Source: JALEFZ01 sp039820545
GTDB lineage: Bacteria; Bacteroidota; Bacteroidia; J057
Assembly (NCBI GenBank): GCA_039820545.1
Contig: JBCBPW010000007.1
Span: 62,001-126,000 of the forward strand
DNA: 64,000 nucleotides
Reading direction: 5' to 3'
In this document: one piece after another, positions 1 to 7,292 of the stretch
How positions within the stretch are numbered: the stretch's first letter is position 1
Layout: every line of letters starts with the position of its first letter
Notes under the pieces: generated by a model
What the model was told of the DNA's origin: nothing
Seen by the model: the letters and a program-made list of their open reading frames with translations, nothing else
Database searches by the model: none
Translations under genes and position numbers: made by a program

Positions 1-392
1 TCATGTTCCAATGCTTTGAGACTGGCCAGTGCGTCCACACTTTACCCTATTCCTCTCTAATAACGACAGGAGAGATACTTCTATTCCTTCTTAAGATGCT
101 GTACGACTATATAATCCCAGATACTAATAGATTCAAAAATAGTCAATGGAATGGAGAAGATATCGACAGGGTTTCCACAAGACGAAAAAGACGATCTACT
201 TGTCATCCTTTGTTCATTTAGAAGGTTTCTCACGTATGGCAAGCCCAGACTTTGACGATCTCTAGCATGCATACTGCTAGGTATGATCTTTCCCACCATG
301 ATTTCACCCTTCCAAATATGTCAAGAATACATTTCCAAACACAATAGATCTTCAAACAGGTTGTACAGTGAAATACATTAAATTCATCCTAT
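1..392. other. Left-edge region without a recognisable gene
   Basis: No convincing coding region is visible. Short open frames on both strands lack a recognisable family, a signal peptide or a convincing start. It is probably the upstream region of the DUF2461 gene, possibly with the far end of something outside the window. Confidence 0.5.
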
Positions 393-1064
393 ATGCTTCC
401 TAAATCTGCCATTTTTGAATTCCTCACAGACCTACGCCACAACAACTCCAAGGACTGGATGGATGAAAATCGCGATCGATACCACCAAGCCAGAGACAGA
501 TGGGTACAAGAAGTAGGGCAAATCCTCGAAGCCTTGGCCGAATTTGATGAAGGGTTTGGGCTATTGGAACCTAAATCTACCCTCTCCCGAATCAACAACA
601 ACCGAAGATTTCATCCCGATCGTCCGCTGTATAAGGATTACTTCACCTGCGACCCTTCGCTTGATGCGATGCAATTAAGTGTGCTTCACATTTCGATAGG
701 GCCTGGGACCTCATTTGTAGGGGCAGGCATGCATCATCCTTCATCCGAACACCTCAGACTTTTTCACCAAGCCATTGATTTACATGGAGATGAATTTAGA
801 GAGATTATTCAGCAGCCAGAGATCAAAGCATTCTATGGGGAATTGTCTACCTCTGATCGAGATTTAAAAACAGCTCCAAGAGGATACGCAAAGGATCATC
901 CGCACATTGATATCTTAAGGAGAAAGTCCCTCACACTGATGCGAACAATGACAGATGAGGAAGTGTGTGCAGACAATTTTCCTGAATGGATCGCCCGCGC
1001 CTATGAGTTGTTAATGCCATTCAATGCGTATCTTGCTGAAGCCATTCAGAAAGAGTCGGTATAA
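393..1064 (+). CDS. DUF2461 family protein
   Basis: The 223-aa product matches the DUF2461 (TIGR02453) family along its whole length. The N-terminus has the family pattern of a short helix (FEFLTDLRHNNSKDWMDENR), followed by a long helix and then the conserved segment RINNNRRFHPDRPLYKDYF around residues 66-84. The biochemical role is unknown. There is no signal peptide, so it should be cytoplasmic. Length is normal for the family. The TetR gene follows 61 bases downstream on the same strand and may be cotranscribed. The family assignment is firm; I do not infer a function. Confidence 0.88.
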   Translation: MLPKSAIFEFLTDLRHNNSKDWMDENRDRYHQARDRWVQEVGQILEALAEFDEGFGLLEPKSTLSRINNNRRFHPDRPLYKDYFTCDPSLDAMQLSVLHISIGPGTSFVGAGMHHPSSEHLRLFHQAIDLHGDEFREIIQQPEIKAFYGELSTSDRDLKTAPRGYAKDHPHIDILRRKSLTLMRTMTDEEVCADNFPEWIARAYELLMPFNAYLAEAIQKESV

Positions 1065-1125
1065 ATCAGCGTCTTTTTGAATTGATTAGAAGGGGTTTAA
1101 GGACATTTTCTAAAGATCAAACACT

Positions 1126-1698
1126 ATGGATAAGGGAAGCAAATCACAAATTTGGATTCAAGCAGGTTATCAAACCTTTGCCTTGGAGGGTCCTCAAGGA
1201 CTCAAGGTGGAACGACTCGCCAAACAAGTGCAAAAGAATAAATCCAGCTTCTATCACTACTTTGCTGATCTAGATATTTTCACGGAATTCCTTCTCAATC
1301 ACCACCTTCAGCAAGCCCAAATGCTGGCTGTAGAAGAGGCAAAATGTACCTCCTTAGATGAATTGATCGACCTGATCGTAGCGTATAAATTTGACCTTCT
1401 GTTCAATCGCCAACTGAGGGTTCACCGTGAGATTCCAGCCTTTCAGCAATGCTTCGAAAAGACAAATGAACTCACAGCTCAAGCCATCATGGGGATGTGG
1501 GCCAAGATGCTGGGCCTCCACGACAACTCCTACCTAGCCGCGCTCGTGCTCAAACTGGGAATTGAAAATTTCTACCTGCAAATCACCCAAGAAAATTTGA
1601 ATCACGAGTGGCTCCATCAATATTTTTCGTCCTTCCGTACCCTTGTCAATGAATTCAAAAATGCCAAGAATTTATCAGAGTTGAACGGTCCCGTCTAA
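1126..1698 (+). CDS. TetR/AcrR family transcriptional regulator
   Basis: The product is 190 aa. Residues about 5-55 form a TetR-type helix-turn-helix: a first helix starting at IWIQAGYQTFALEG, then the recognition region KVERLAKQVQKNKSSFYHYF, where the SSFYHYF signature is typical. The remaining about 130 residues are an all-helical ligand and dimerisation domain with no recognisable ligand signature. The start codon chosen is the first ATG of the frame and leaves a normal-length HTH. The small membrane protein gene starts 53 bases downstream, so the two may form an operon, with the membrane protein as a possible target; that link is inference. Confidence 0.88.
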   Translation: MDKGSKSQIWIQAGYQTFALEGPQGLKVERLAKQVQKNKSSFYHYFADLDIFTEFLLNHHLQQAQMLAVEEAKCTSLDELIDLIVAYKFDLLFNRQLRVHREIPAFQQCFEKTNELTAQAIMGMWAKMLGLHDNSYLAALVLKLGIENFYLQITQENLNHEWLHQYFSSFRTLVNEFKNAKNLSELNGPV

Positions 1699-1751
1699 AA
1701 GACCTGCGCGCTTCCCCCTACTTTAGAGACATCAATATTAAAGTATTCATT

Positions 1752-2198
1752 ATGATGTCTCAAAAATTTCATAAATCCTGGTTAAAAGTATCTTCTGTTG
1801 TGGTCTGGTCATTTGCCCCTGTCTTCTTTTTAGGGACAATGGAGGGAACAATAGAACCCGCTCGCCTTACATTAGATTTCCTAAGTTGGCCAATAGATGG
1901 AAATATAACCTACGCCTCACCTGATACGCGATTTCTATCTGCGCTTACAGGCGGCTTTCTACTAGGTTGGGGGGTGATGATTTGGTGTCTATCTGCCTGG
2001 GTCTATGACCACGCACCTGAAGGCGTTCGCAGAGCTGTACTTGTCGGATTCCTTTCTTGGTTTTTGTTGGACAGCCTCGGGTCGATGGCTTCTGGCAATG
2101 CCTCCAATGCCTTCTTCAATGTCCTGGTTCTGCTGGTAGGTGTTGGTCCCTTATGGCGACCTGCCAAAGAAACCATCGTAAATTTACAGGAGCGCTAA
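1752..2198 (+). CDS. Small multi-pass membrane protein of unknown function
   Basis: The 148-aa product has about four hydrophobic segments: near residues 12-30, 62-85 (the LSALTGGFLLGWGVMIWCLS region), 93-113, and 118-135. Residues 32-60 carry a conserved-looking loop with SWPIDG and DTRFLSALTGG. I do not recognise a named family. Two ATG codons lie in tandem at 1752 and 1755 and either could be the start. It follows the TetR regulator on the same strand at 53 bases. An inner-membrane location is predicted from hydrophobicity only. Confidence 0.7.
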   Translation: MMSQKFHKSWLKVSSVVVWSFAPVFFLGTMEGTIEPARLTLDFLSWPIDGNITYASPDTRFLSALTGGFLLGWGVMIWCLSAWVYDHAPEGVRRAVLVGFLSWFLLDSLGSMASGNASNAFFNVLVLLVGVGPLWRPAKETIVNLQER

Positions 2199-2437
2199 AC
2201 GGTTGTTCTCGCCTCCTTCAGTTTATACTCAAAGCTATATAGCCTTGGTATGATCTGAAGGGGTGGTCATTTTCCCCAAAAAATCCGTTGTCTAGAGATA
2301 AACCTATCTATTCATCATCTCTATCAAAATCTCATATGACTAAATTTTCGTATCTTACAACTTCAAGCATGGGACTAAACTCCACATGCTATATTACATT
2401 ATCCCTTCAGGACAATGAGTTCACTCCAGCGTAAAAA

Positions 2438-2482
2438 GCTCCAAAGGAGCGATATAATCTAGCCTGGGGTTTCAACCCAAGC
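2438..2482. repeat. Two short hairpins upstream of the IS200-type transposase
   Basis: Immediately upstream of the transposase lie two stem-loops. GCTCC-AAA-GGAGC occupies 2438-2450 and GGGTT-TC-AACCC lies within 2464-2480. They are joined by GATATAATCTAG. Hairpins of this kind are the recognition structures of IS200/IS605 and REP-associated (RAYT) tyrosine transposases. I see no matching hairpin directly after the gene, so a complete mobile unit with both ends is not demonstrated. Confidence 0.6.
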
Positions 2483-2513
2483 AATTAGAACCCATTATTT
2501 AATCCACACAACC

Positions 2514-2966
2514 ATGCCTCAATCACTCACTAAAAATTATATCCACCTAGTTTTCAGTACCAAATATCGTTTACCCATTATTGCTCCAAATGTAGAGGAT
2601 AAACTACACGCATACCTTGGCGGAACATGTAAAGCGCTTTCTTGTCCTGTTTTAGCGGTAGGTGGTTATGTCGATCATGTACATATTCTATTCATCCTGA
2701 GTAAAAATATTGCCTTAAAAGATCTCGTTCAACGCCTGAAGGCCCATTCCTCTAAATGGATAAAAACTCAAGATGCCCAACTCTCTCAGTTCTACTGGCA
2801 ATTAGGATATGGCGCTTTCTCCATTAGCCAAAAAGACGTTGAAAGTGTTAGATACTACATCAAAAACCAACATCATCATCATACAAAGGAGGATTTCCAT
2901 ACGGAGTTTCGTTCTCTTCTGACTAAATATGAAATCGACTTTGATGAACGATATGTTTGGGATTGA
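2514..2966 (+). CDS. IS200/IS605-family (Y1) transposase, possibly REP-associated type
   Basis: The 150-aa product is a single-domain HUH tyrosine transposase. Visible motifs are the opening NYIHLVFSTKYR, the metal-binding HUH motif DHVHIL near residues 60-65, and a C-terminal helix with VRYYIKNQ near residues 120-127 that should hold the catalytic tyrosine. It cuts and rejoins single-stranded DNA at hairpins. Length is normal, so the gene looks intact. No tnpB accompanies it. Two hairpins lie just upstream, and several hairpin repeats are scattered through this window, which fits either an IS200 copy or a domesticated RAYT gene. Which of the two it is remains undecided. Confidence 0.88.
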   Translation: MPQSLTKNYIHLVFSTKYRLPIIAPNVEDKLHAYLGGTCKALSCPVLAVGGYVDHVHILFILSKNIALKDLVQRLKAHSSKWIKTQDAQLSQFYWQLGYGAFSISQKDVESVRYYIKNQHHHHTKEDFHTEFRSLLTKYEIDFDERYVWD

Positions 2967-3051
2967 CTATAGATAACCGAACCTCCACACACTACACAGC
3001 CCCCATTTCTTCAGGACGATCTAAAATCCCTATCTTGCCGTCAAAAATCAA

Positions 3052-3687
3052 ATGATCCGATTCTACTTCACCACACTCCTCCTACTTCTGTCATTTTCTC
3101 TATCTGCACAAGAACCTGACAGCACAAATGTCCAAAATACCGACAGCACGGGTGCAACAGCTATTGATCGTATTTTCATGCCTTCTTTTGAGTTTGGCTA
3201 TATGACCAATGCCTCCGAAATGCTGACGGGAGGCACTTTTGCCAAACTCTCTCTTGAATACCGCTTTTCTAATATCAACAATGGATTCCTCCGAGCCAAC
3301 CTTGATACAAGAAATGCAGATTATGTCATCGGAGAAGCAGGGGCAACAGATGTGGTCGAAGGTAGCCTAGATTTAACTGAATTCCTTATAGGGGGAGGAT
3401 ACAGAGGAGGAGATAGGCGCTATCGATTGTTTGTTCTTGGCCAAGTAGGACTTGCCTTTTATGATTACCCGATCGTGGAGCGAACGAGCAACACAGTCAA
3501 TATCTCTTTTGAGAATCGCAATGTCACCTCTACCCGAGCAACCGTGGGAATTGAGTACTACTTCGATGACCGCAACGCACTAGATTTAGAAATTCTCCAA
3601 GATCAGATTTGGGATCGCAAAGACTTCTGGATCAATAAAGGAGGAAGCTGGGGGATTTCAATTGGTTGGGTGGCGACCATCTTTTAG
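3052..3687 (+). CDS. Secreted beta-barrel-like outer-membrane protein, unknown function
   Basis: The 211-aa product begins with a clear signal peptide (about residues 1-19, ending LSAQ). The mature part alternates hydrophobic and polar residues in short aromatic-ended strands, such as FEFGYM, LEYRFSN, YRLFVLGQVGLAFYDY and VGIEYYF, and it ends in an aromatic residue (VATIF). That is the pattern of a small outer-membrane barrel. No named family is recognised. It stands alone, with a hairpin terminator directly downstream shared with the convergent fusion gene. Confidence 0.65.
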   Translation: MIRFYFTTLLLLLSFSLSAQEPDSTNVQNTDSTGATAIDRIFMPSFEFGYMTNASEMLTGGTFAKLSLEYRFSNINNGFLRANLDTRNADYVIGEAGATDVVEGSLDLTEFLIGGGYRGGDRRYRLFVLGQVGLAFYDYPIVERTSNTVNISFENRNVTSTRATVGIEYYFDDRNALDLEILQDQIWDRKDFWINKGGSWGISIGWVATIF

Positions 3688-3709
3688 AGATAACGGAAGA
3701 AGTGAAAGC

Positions 3710-3744
3710 AGAGGGGTAAAACGAATCTTCTCGCTTTCCCCTCT
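3710..3744. terminator. Bidirectional hairpin terminator between convergent genes
   Basis: AGAGGGG at 3710-3716 pairs with CCCCTCT at 3738-3744. It sits between the stop of the barrel protein (+) and the stop of the methyltransferase fusion (-). A weak T-rich tract follows on the + strand. Confidence 0.55.
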
Positions 3745-3764
3745 TGTTGACATAAAGGTAATGC

Positions 3765-4856
3765 TTACGAAATCACTGTCCCTACGGCCTTAAAAAAAGT
3801 ATAGCTGAAACTGCCCCCGCCTTCTGCGGTGCGCAACAGATCTTTGATACCTTGGTCTATCACGTCCTTTTTGATGAGTTGCTGCGCCAAAGCTTCTGTA
3901 CGAATCCCTTGAATCATCGCTGTGAAAGTGTCTTCTACAAAACCTTTCAGCTTCTCAGGATTAGAATCGTCCACATATACCTGCCTCGGCTGCACCCTTA
4001 AGTCCCCAAAACCACTCTGTTGCAACAGCGGATATAGCTCCCGTCCAATATTAGCATTGCCCCCATTTTCTTTCTGGAGACGTACTTGTGTTTCTACCGC
4101 CTTCTTCGCTGCGGTGCTGTCAGGATAAAAGAACGTAGATCCGTGATCGCCTTCTACAACGGTGAGGGTCCCTCCTGGTTTTATGACACGTTTCAACTCG
4201 TTCAACACATTTTCGGGACGCTTGATATGTTCCAGGACAAAGCACACGAAAATATGGTCAAAAGAAGCTGTAGGATAAGGCAGCTTATGTAGATCGGCTT
4301 GGGCAAAACGCACATTGGAGAGCCCTGCTTCGGTGATATTTTTCTCGGCTTGGGCCAATGAAGAAGGAGAAAGATCAACAGAGGTAAACTGTACTTCTGG
4401 ATTTTGACCCGCGATGATCTGCGTCTGCGCCCCTACCCCACACCCTGCCTCCAGGACATGCGTCCCTGCCTCCCAATGAGAGTCATAGTGGATCAACTCC
4501 GAAATAGAAGCCGCCTGCGCCTGCAATCGTTGGGTCTCCTCAACAGAAAATCCGTGTACATAATGCTGCAAGCGATCATGCTGAATCTCCTGTACATGTT
4601 GCTGTAGATCTGCCAGTTGGGAAAGGATACTTGAGCTACCCTCATAGAAAGCCTGTCCCTCTGCCGTAAAATGAAGCCGATTATGGATGCGATAAAAAAT
4701 CTTTACTCCCAGACCCGATTCTAGTTCTTTCAACTGATGGCTCAATGCAGAAGCTGTCAGGCACATCGCTTCCGCCGCCATACTCAATGTGCCCAAGCGT
4801 GCGATCGAGTCCACCAACTTGAGATGACTAATCTTGATGCGTACATCTTTATCCAT
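3765..4856 (-). CDS. MetR-like LysR helix-turn-helix fused to a SAM-dependent methyltransferase
   Basis: The 363-aa protein joins two complete modules in one uninterrupted frame. Residues 6-65 are a LysR-type winged HTH of MetR flavour, with recognition segment LTASALSHQLKELE (33-46). Residues 65-92 form the linker helix LysR proteins use to dimerise. In place of the effector-binding domain, residues 93-363 are a class I methyltransferase: motif I LEAGCGVG at 135-142, the acidic ribose-binding residue in VDLS (D161), ADLHKLPY at 187-194, and PGG at 227-229. The start ATG is directly upstream of the HTH. A consensus MetR box lies 67 bases upstream and three tandem hairpin repeats lie beyond it. 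Both domain calls are firm. Substrate and regulon are unknown; sensing of SAM or homocysteine is an inference. Confidence 0.85.
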   Translation of the reverse strand: MDKDVRIKISHLKLVDSIARLGTLSMAAEAMCLTASALSHQLKELESGLGVKIFYRIHNRLHFTAEGQAFYEGSSSILSQLADLQQHVQEIQHDRLQHYVHGFSVEETQRLQAQAASISELIHYDSHWEAGTHVLEAGCGVGAQTQIIAGQNPEVQFTSVDLSPSSLAQAEKNITEAGLSNVRFAQADLHKLPYPTASFDHIFVCFVLEHIKRPENVLNELKRVIKPGGTLTVVEGDHGSTFFYPDSTAAKKAVETQVRLQKENGGNANIGRELYPLLQQSGFGDLRVQPRQVYVDDSNPEKLKGFVEDTFTAMIQGIRTEALAQQLIKKDVIDQGIKDLLRTAEGGGSFSYTFFKAVGTVIS

Positions 4857-4872
4857 ACCACAATTTATAGGA

Positions 4873-4880
4873 CACAGATA
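4873..4880 (-). promoter_or_regulatory. Candidate -7 element of the LysR-methyltransferase gene
   Basis: Read on the minus strand this is TATCTGTG, one mismatch from the Bacteroidota -7 consensus TAnnTTTG, 16 bases upstream of the start codon. No good -33 TTTG lies at the usual distance, so support is weak. Confidence 0.3.
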
Positions 4881-4923
4881 GATTTTCTTACATCAAAAGG
4901 CTGAAAAGAATTGAAGGACTATG

Positions 4924-4936
4924 TGAATTTTATTCA
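4924..4936. promoter_or_regulatory. MetR-type operator
   Basis: The palindrome TGAATTTTATTCA fits the E. coli MetR consensus TGAA-NN-(T/A)-NN-TTCA exactly and also the general LysR box T-N11-A. It lies 67 bases upstream of the gene encoding a MetR-like HTH, the usual place for autoregulation. The match is seen directly; occupancy by this protein is inferred. Confidence 0.6.
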
Positions 4937-4972
4937 CCCTAAAAGAAGTACCCCCACGCACCCTCAGCCCTA

Positions 4973-5218
4973 CTCTACGTAGCCATCAAGCTACGTAGCA
5001 CCCCAAACCTATTAGACTCCCGTCTAACAACACTAAAAAGCAATGCCCAACCCCGCTCTACGTAGCCATCAAGCTACGTAGCACCCCAAATCTATTAGAC
5101 TCCCGTCTAACAAGGCAAAAAAGCAATGCCCAAACCCCCGCTCTACGTAGCCATCAAGCTACGTAGCACCCCAAATCTATTAGACTCCCGTCTAACAACG
5201 CAAAAAAGCAATGCCCAC
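4973..5218. repeat. Three tandem 83-85 bp repeats, each with two perfect inverted repeats
   Basis: Units begin at 4973, 5056 and 5141. Each contains CTACGTAG-N8-CTACGTAG, in which each 8-mer is itself a palindrome, followed by TTAGAC-TCCC-GTCTAA, then a tail containing GCAATGCCCA. The copies are nearly identical: unit 1 differs at AAACCT and in the tail spacer. The array lies upstream of the LysR-methyltransferase gene and downstream of the papain-like protease gene. It could be an operator array, a REP/BIME-like element or a transposase target; the sequence alone does not decide. Confidence 0.9.
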
Positions 5219-5226
5219 AAAAACAA

Positions 5227-5254
5227 AGCGCCATTCCCTCTCGAAAATGGCGCT
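5227..5254 (-). terminator. Rho-independent terminator of the papain-like protease gene
   Basis: AGCGCCATT at 5227-5235 pairs with AATGGCGCT at 5246-5254. On the minus strand the hairpin is followed by a T-rich tract (TTGTTTTTGT). It lies 23 bases beyond the stop codon of the protease gene. Confidence 0.8.
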
Positions 5255-5277
5255 CCACATATCTATTAGAGAATATC

Positions 5278-6843
5278 TTACCGCTTATCAATCGCCATCA
5301 CAATTGCCACAGCATCTCTTTGACCATTGATCTTCCCATCAAAGCTCACCGAATTTCCGCCTTGATACTGGACACCCTGAATCAGGCGACTGCCCAAGGC
5401 ATTGTTAAGCTTCTCCGCATAATTACCGCCGCGGGCGCGATTAATCGTACTATTCAACTGATTGAAGTCAAGCGCACGCTTAGAGACAACCACAGCCAAG
5501 ACATCAGATGAACCTACGTCATCAGGCACCATCGAGAAATCCCTTGGAAACAAACGCACCCCTGTCAACCCACAGTAAGGCGAATGCTTGGACGTATAAG
5601 GAAAGAGTACATAACTCGACCCATCTGTCTCCATTCCAAATACATAGGTATAGCACTCCGTCGTGTTATCTACCGCAATCTTGAATCGTGTCCCCTTGCG
5701 CAAAGGCTGCTGGGTGCGGAAAAAATTCCCTCCCTGATAATTGAGTGGAATCTGCTGCTGGCCTTCATTGGTGACCAAAGCAAAACGAACACCCAGTTGA
5801 TCTTTATTCTGCTCGACATAGTTCCCCATAGGATACAAGCCATAGGCCTCCATCACAAACTCTTGAAAATCCTTGTATCGAACCCATGCAACTCCATTCT
5901 CCCCCCATTGTGGCCCCCAGGAATTCATGATCTGAAAGGCACCTCCTTCCATGTTATCATCGTACCCAATTACGCACATAGCATGCCCTCCGTATCCGCG
6001 GCGTGCATAATCATTTCGCGTGGGATACCACATGCGCTGTCCCTCCATCGGGGTCATAAACGTCCCTCCGACTTCCATCCCGATCACCACGGGTCCTCCC
6101 TTGGCGATGTACTGGCGAATGGCGCGGATATCAGGACTGCGCTGCGAACGACTCAATGTCAAACGCTGAAAGCCTCTTGTACGAAATTGGGATGCCTGAT
6201 TTTTTTGCTGGTCGGTTGCTCCGATGCGACATGTAGAAGGGTCATAAGGGAATGTGCGAAGGGGCAAAGCACCATTTTGCTTCATGAACTGCATCGCATC
6301 TGGCAGATAGGAACCCTGGCAGTTGCTATTGGGTAAAGCGATGTAATTATAAAGGAAAGAAGGACTAAAAGCCGCCGAATTGGGATTCTGTCCAGTGCTC
6401 TGTGCATGCAGAATCGTGCGAGCCGCATAGGCAGAGGCCCAGCCTACGCACGAACCCTGAGGTCCCTGGTTCAATCTGCGTGGGGCAAACTTCTCCAAAG
6501 AATAACGCGAAGGAGTCCCATCGCTTCTATAAGCCAATGGCTCGAAGATCTCTGTTTCTCGATATTTTTGATCATCAAGGGTTGCCCCAAACGTATATTC
6601 ACCCTGATAGTTTTGTGTATCCTGATAGTTAAGGTTTTCTCCACCATTAAACATCTCTTTCCCCCCAAAAAAGAAATACCAGACCGCAGCAATCGCCAGG
6701 ATAGGAATGGCAATCTTGGGTTTCTTAAACACAAATAAGAAAATCAGTGGGAGGAGCTTGGCTAGACCGCTACCACCACCACCGCCTCGGTTATTATTGT
6801 TACGACCCTCGTTGCGAGGATCTTCTTCCATTCGGATAGGCAT
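5278..6843 (-). CDS. Membrane-anchored papain-family (C1) cysteine protease with DUF4384-like C-terminus
   Basis: The 521-aa protein begins with a polar, glycine/asparagine-rich segment (1-26) and one or two hydrophobic stretches (29-60), so it should be a signal-anchored membrane protein. Residues about 115-345 are a C1A peptidase domain with catalytic C132 (GSCVGWA), H287 (GGHAMCV) and N307 (MNSWG). From about 352 to 470 it resembles DUF4384 (FALVTNEG, then VFGMETDGSSYVLFPY and a segment with DDVGSSDVLAVVVSK). All three catalytic residues are present, so it is probably active. No classic propeptide is visible. It stands alone with its own terminator. The natural substrate is unknown. Confidence 0.85.
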   Translation of the reverse strand: MPIRMEEDPRNEGRNNNNRGGGGGSGLAKLLPLIFLFVFKKPKIAIPILAIAAVWYFFFGGKEMFNGGENLNYQDTQNYQGEYTFGATLDDQKYRETEIFEPLAYRSDGTPSRYSLEKFAPRRLNQGPQGSCVGWASAYAARTILHAQSTGQNPNSAAFSPSFLYNYIALPNSNCQGSYLPDAMQFMKQNGALPLRTFPYDPSTCRIGATDQQKNQASQFRTRGFQRLTLSRSQRSPDIRAIRQYIAKGGPVVIGMEVGGTFMTPMEGQRMWYPTRNDYARRGYGGHAMCVIGYDDNMEGGAFQIMNSWGPQWGENGVAWVRYKDFQEFVMEAYGLYPMGNYVEQNKDQLGVRFALVTNEGQQQIPLNYQGGNFFRTQQPLRKGTRFKIAVDNTTECYTYVFGMETDGSSYVLFPYTSKHSPYCGLTGVRLFPRDFSMVPDDVGSSDVLAVVVSKRALDFNQLNSTINRARGGNYAEKLNNALGSRLIQGVQYQGGNSVSFDGKINGQRDAVAIVMAIDKR

Positions 6844-7292
6844 AGGATGTATATTTGTTTGATCATATAAATGTAGGGCAATGCTCTATATTTTGGAAGT
6901 ATTTTGATAAGAGAAATCGCCTACATAATTTTCCACTCACTGACTCATTAGTTTGTAAAAAAGCGAAAAACTAGGCGATGGGCTGGGGTGACATCGTTTC
7001 GCAGGATGACATGGCTCCCTACCTTGCATCAAACTGCTCCTCTCAAATTAGCCTTCTTCAGTTTGTAACTGAAGCTACATATATGCTCCAGATACAATCT
7101 GGAAGAGGCAGTGTTTCACTTCTTTATTTGTAGAAATACTCAAAGATCGAGTAAAGGACGAGCCTTCGTTTGGACAAATCGTTTCCTTTTCTCCACTTAC
7201 TCAACACTTCTGACGAAAAACAAATAGAAAGTAACAGCGGTCAAATAGCTTTCTCCACCATTCATCCAAGTAAATTCGTACGAGATAGATTT
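6844..7292. other. Intergenic region holding one copy of a dispersed hairpin repeat
   Basis: This gap between two minus-strand genes has no convincing gene. It carries the repeat described at 7050-7119. The part next to 6843 should include the promoter of the protease gene, but I cannot identify it with confidence. Confidence 0.5.
7050..7119. repeat. Dispersed hairpin repeat, copy 1
   Basis: About 70 bases are clearly related to 33690-33760. Both copies share the order GCCT-C/T-TTCAGT, the inverted repeat CAGTT-TGT-AACTG (7059-7071 here), ATATATGCTCCAGATA and a terminal AGTGTT-YCAC. Here CAGAT-ACA-ATCTG adds a second stem. Both copies lie in intergenic DNA. Confidence 0.75.

Noticed and set aside
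3..299. Short open frames on both strands at the left edge
   Set aside because: No recognisable domain, no ribosome binding site, and low-complexity composition.
4973..5218. Possible CRISPR array
   Set aside because: The three units are tandem near-identical copies, with no variable spacers between repeats, and no cas genes are seen.
5584..6336. 250-codon plus-strand frame opposite the papain-like protease
   Set aside because: It is the complement of a protease gene with an intact catalytic triad; the peptide shows no domain.
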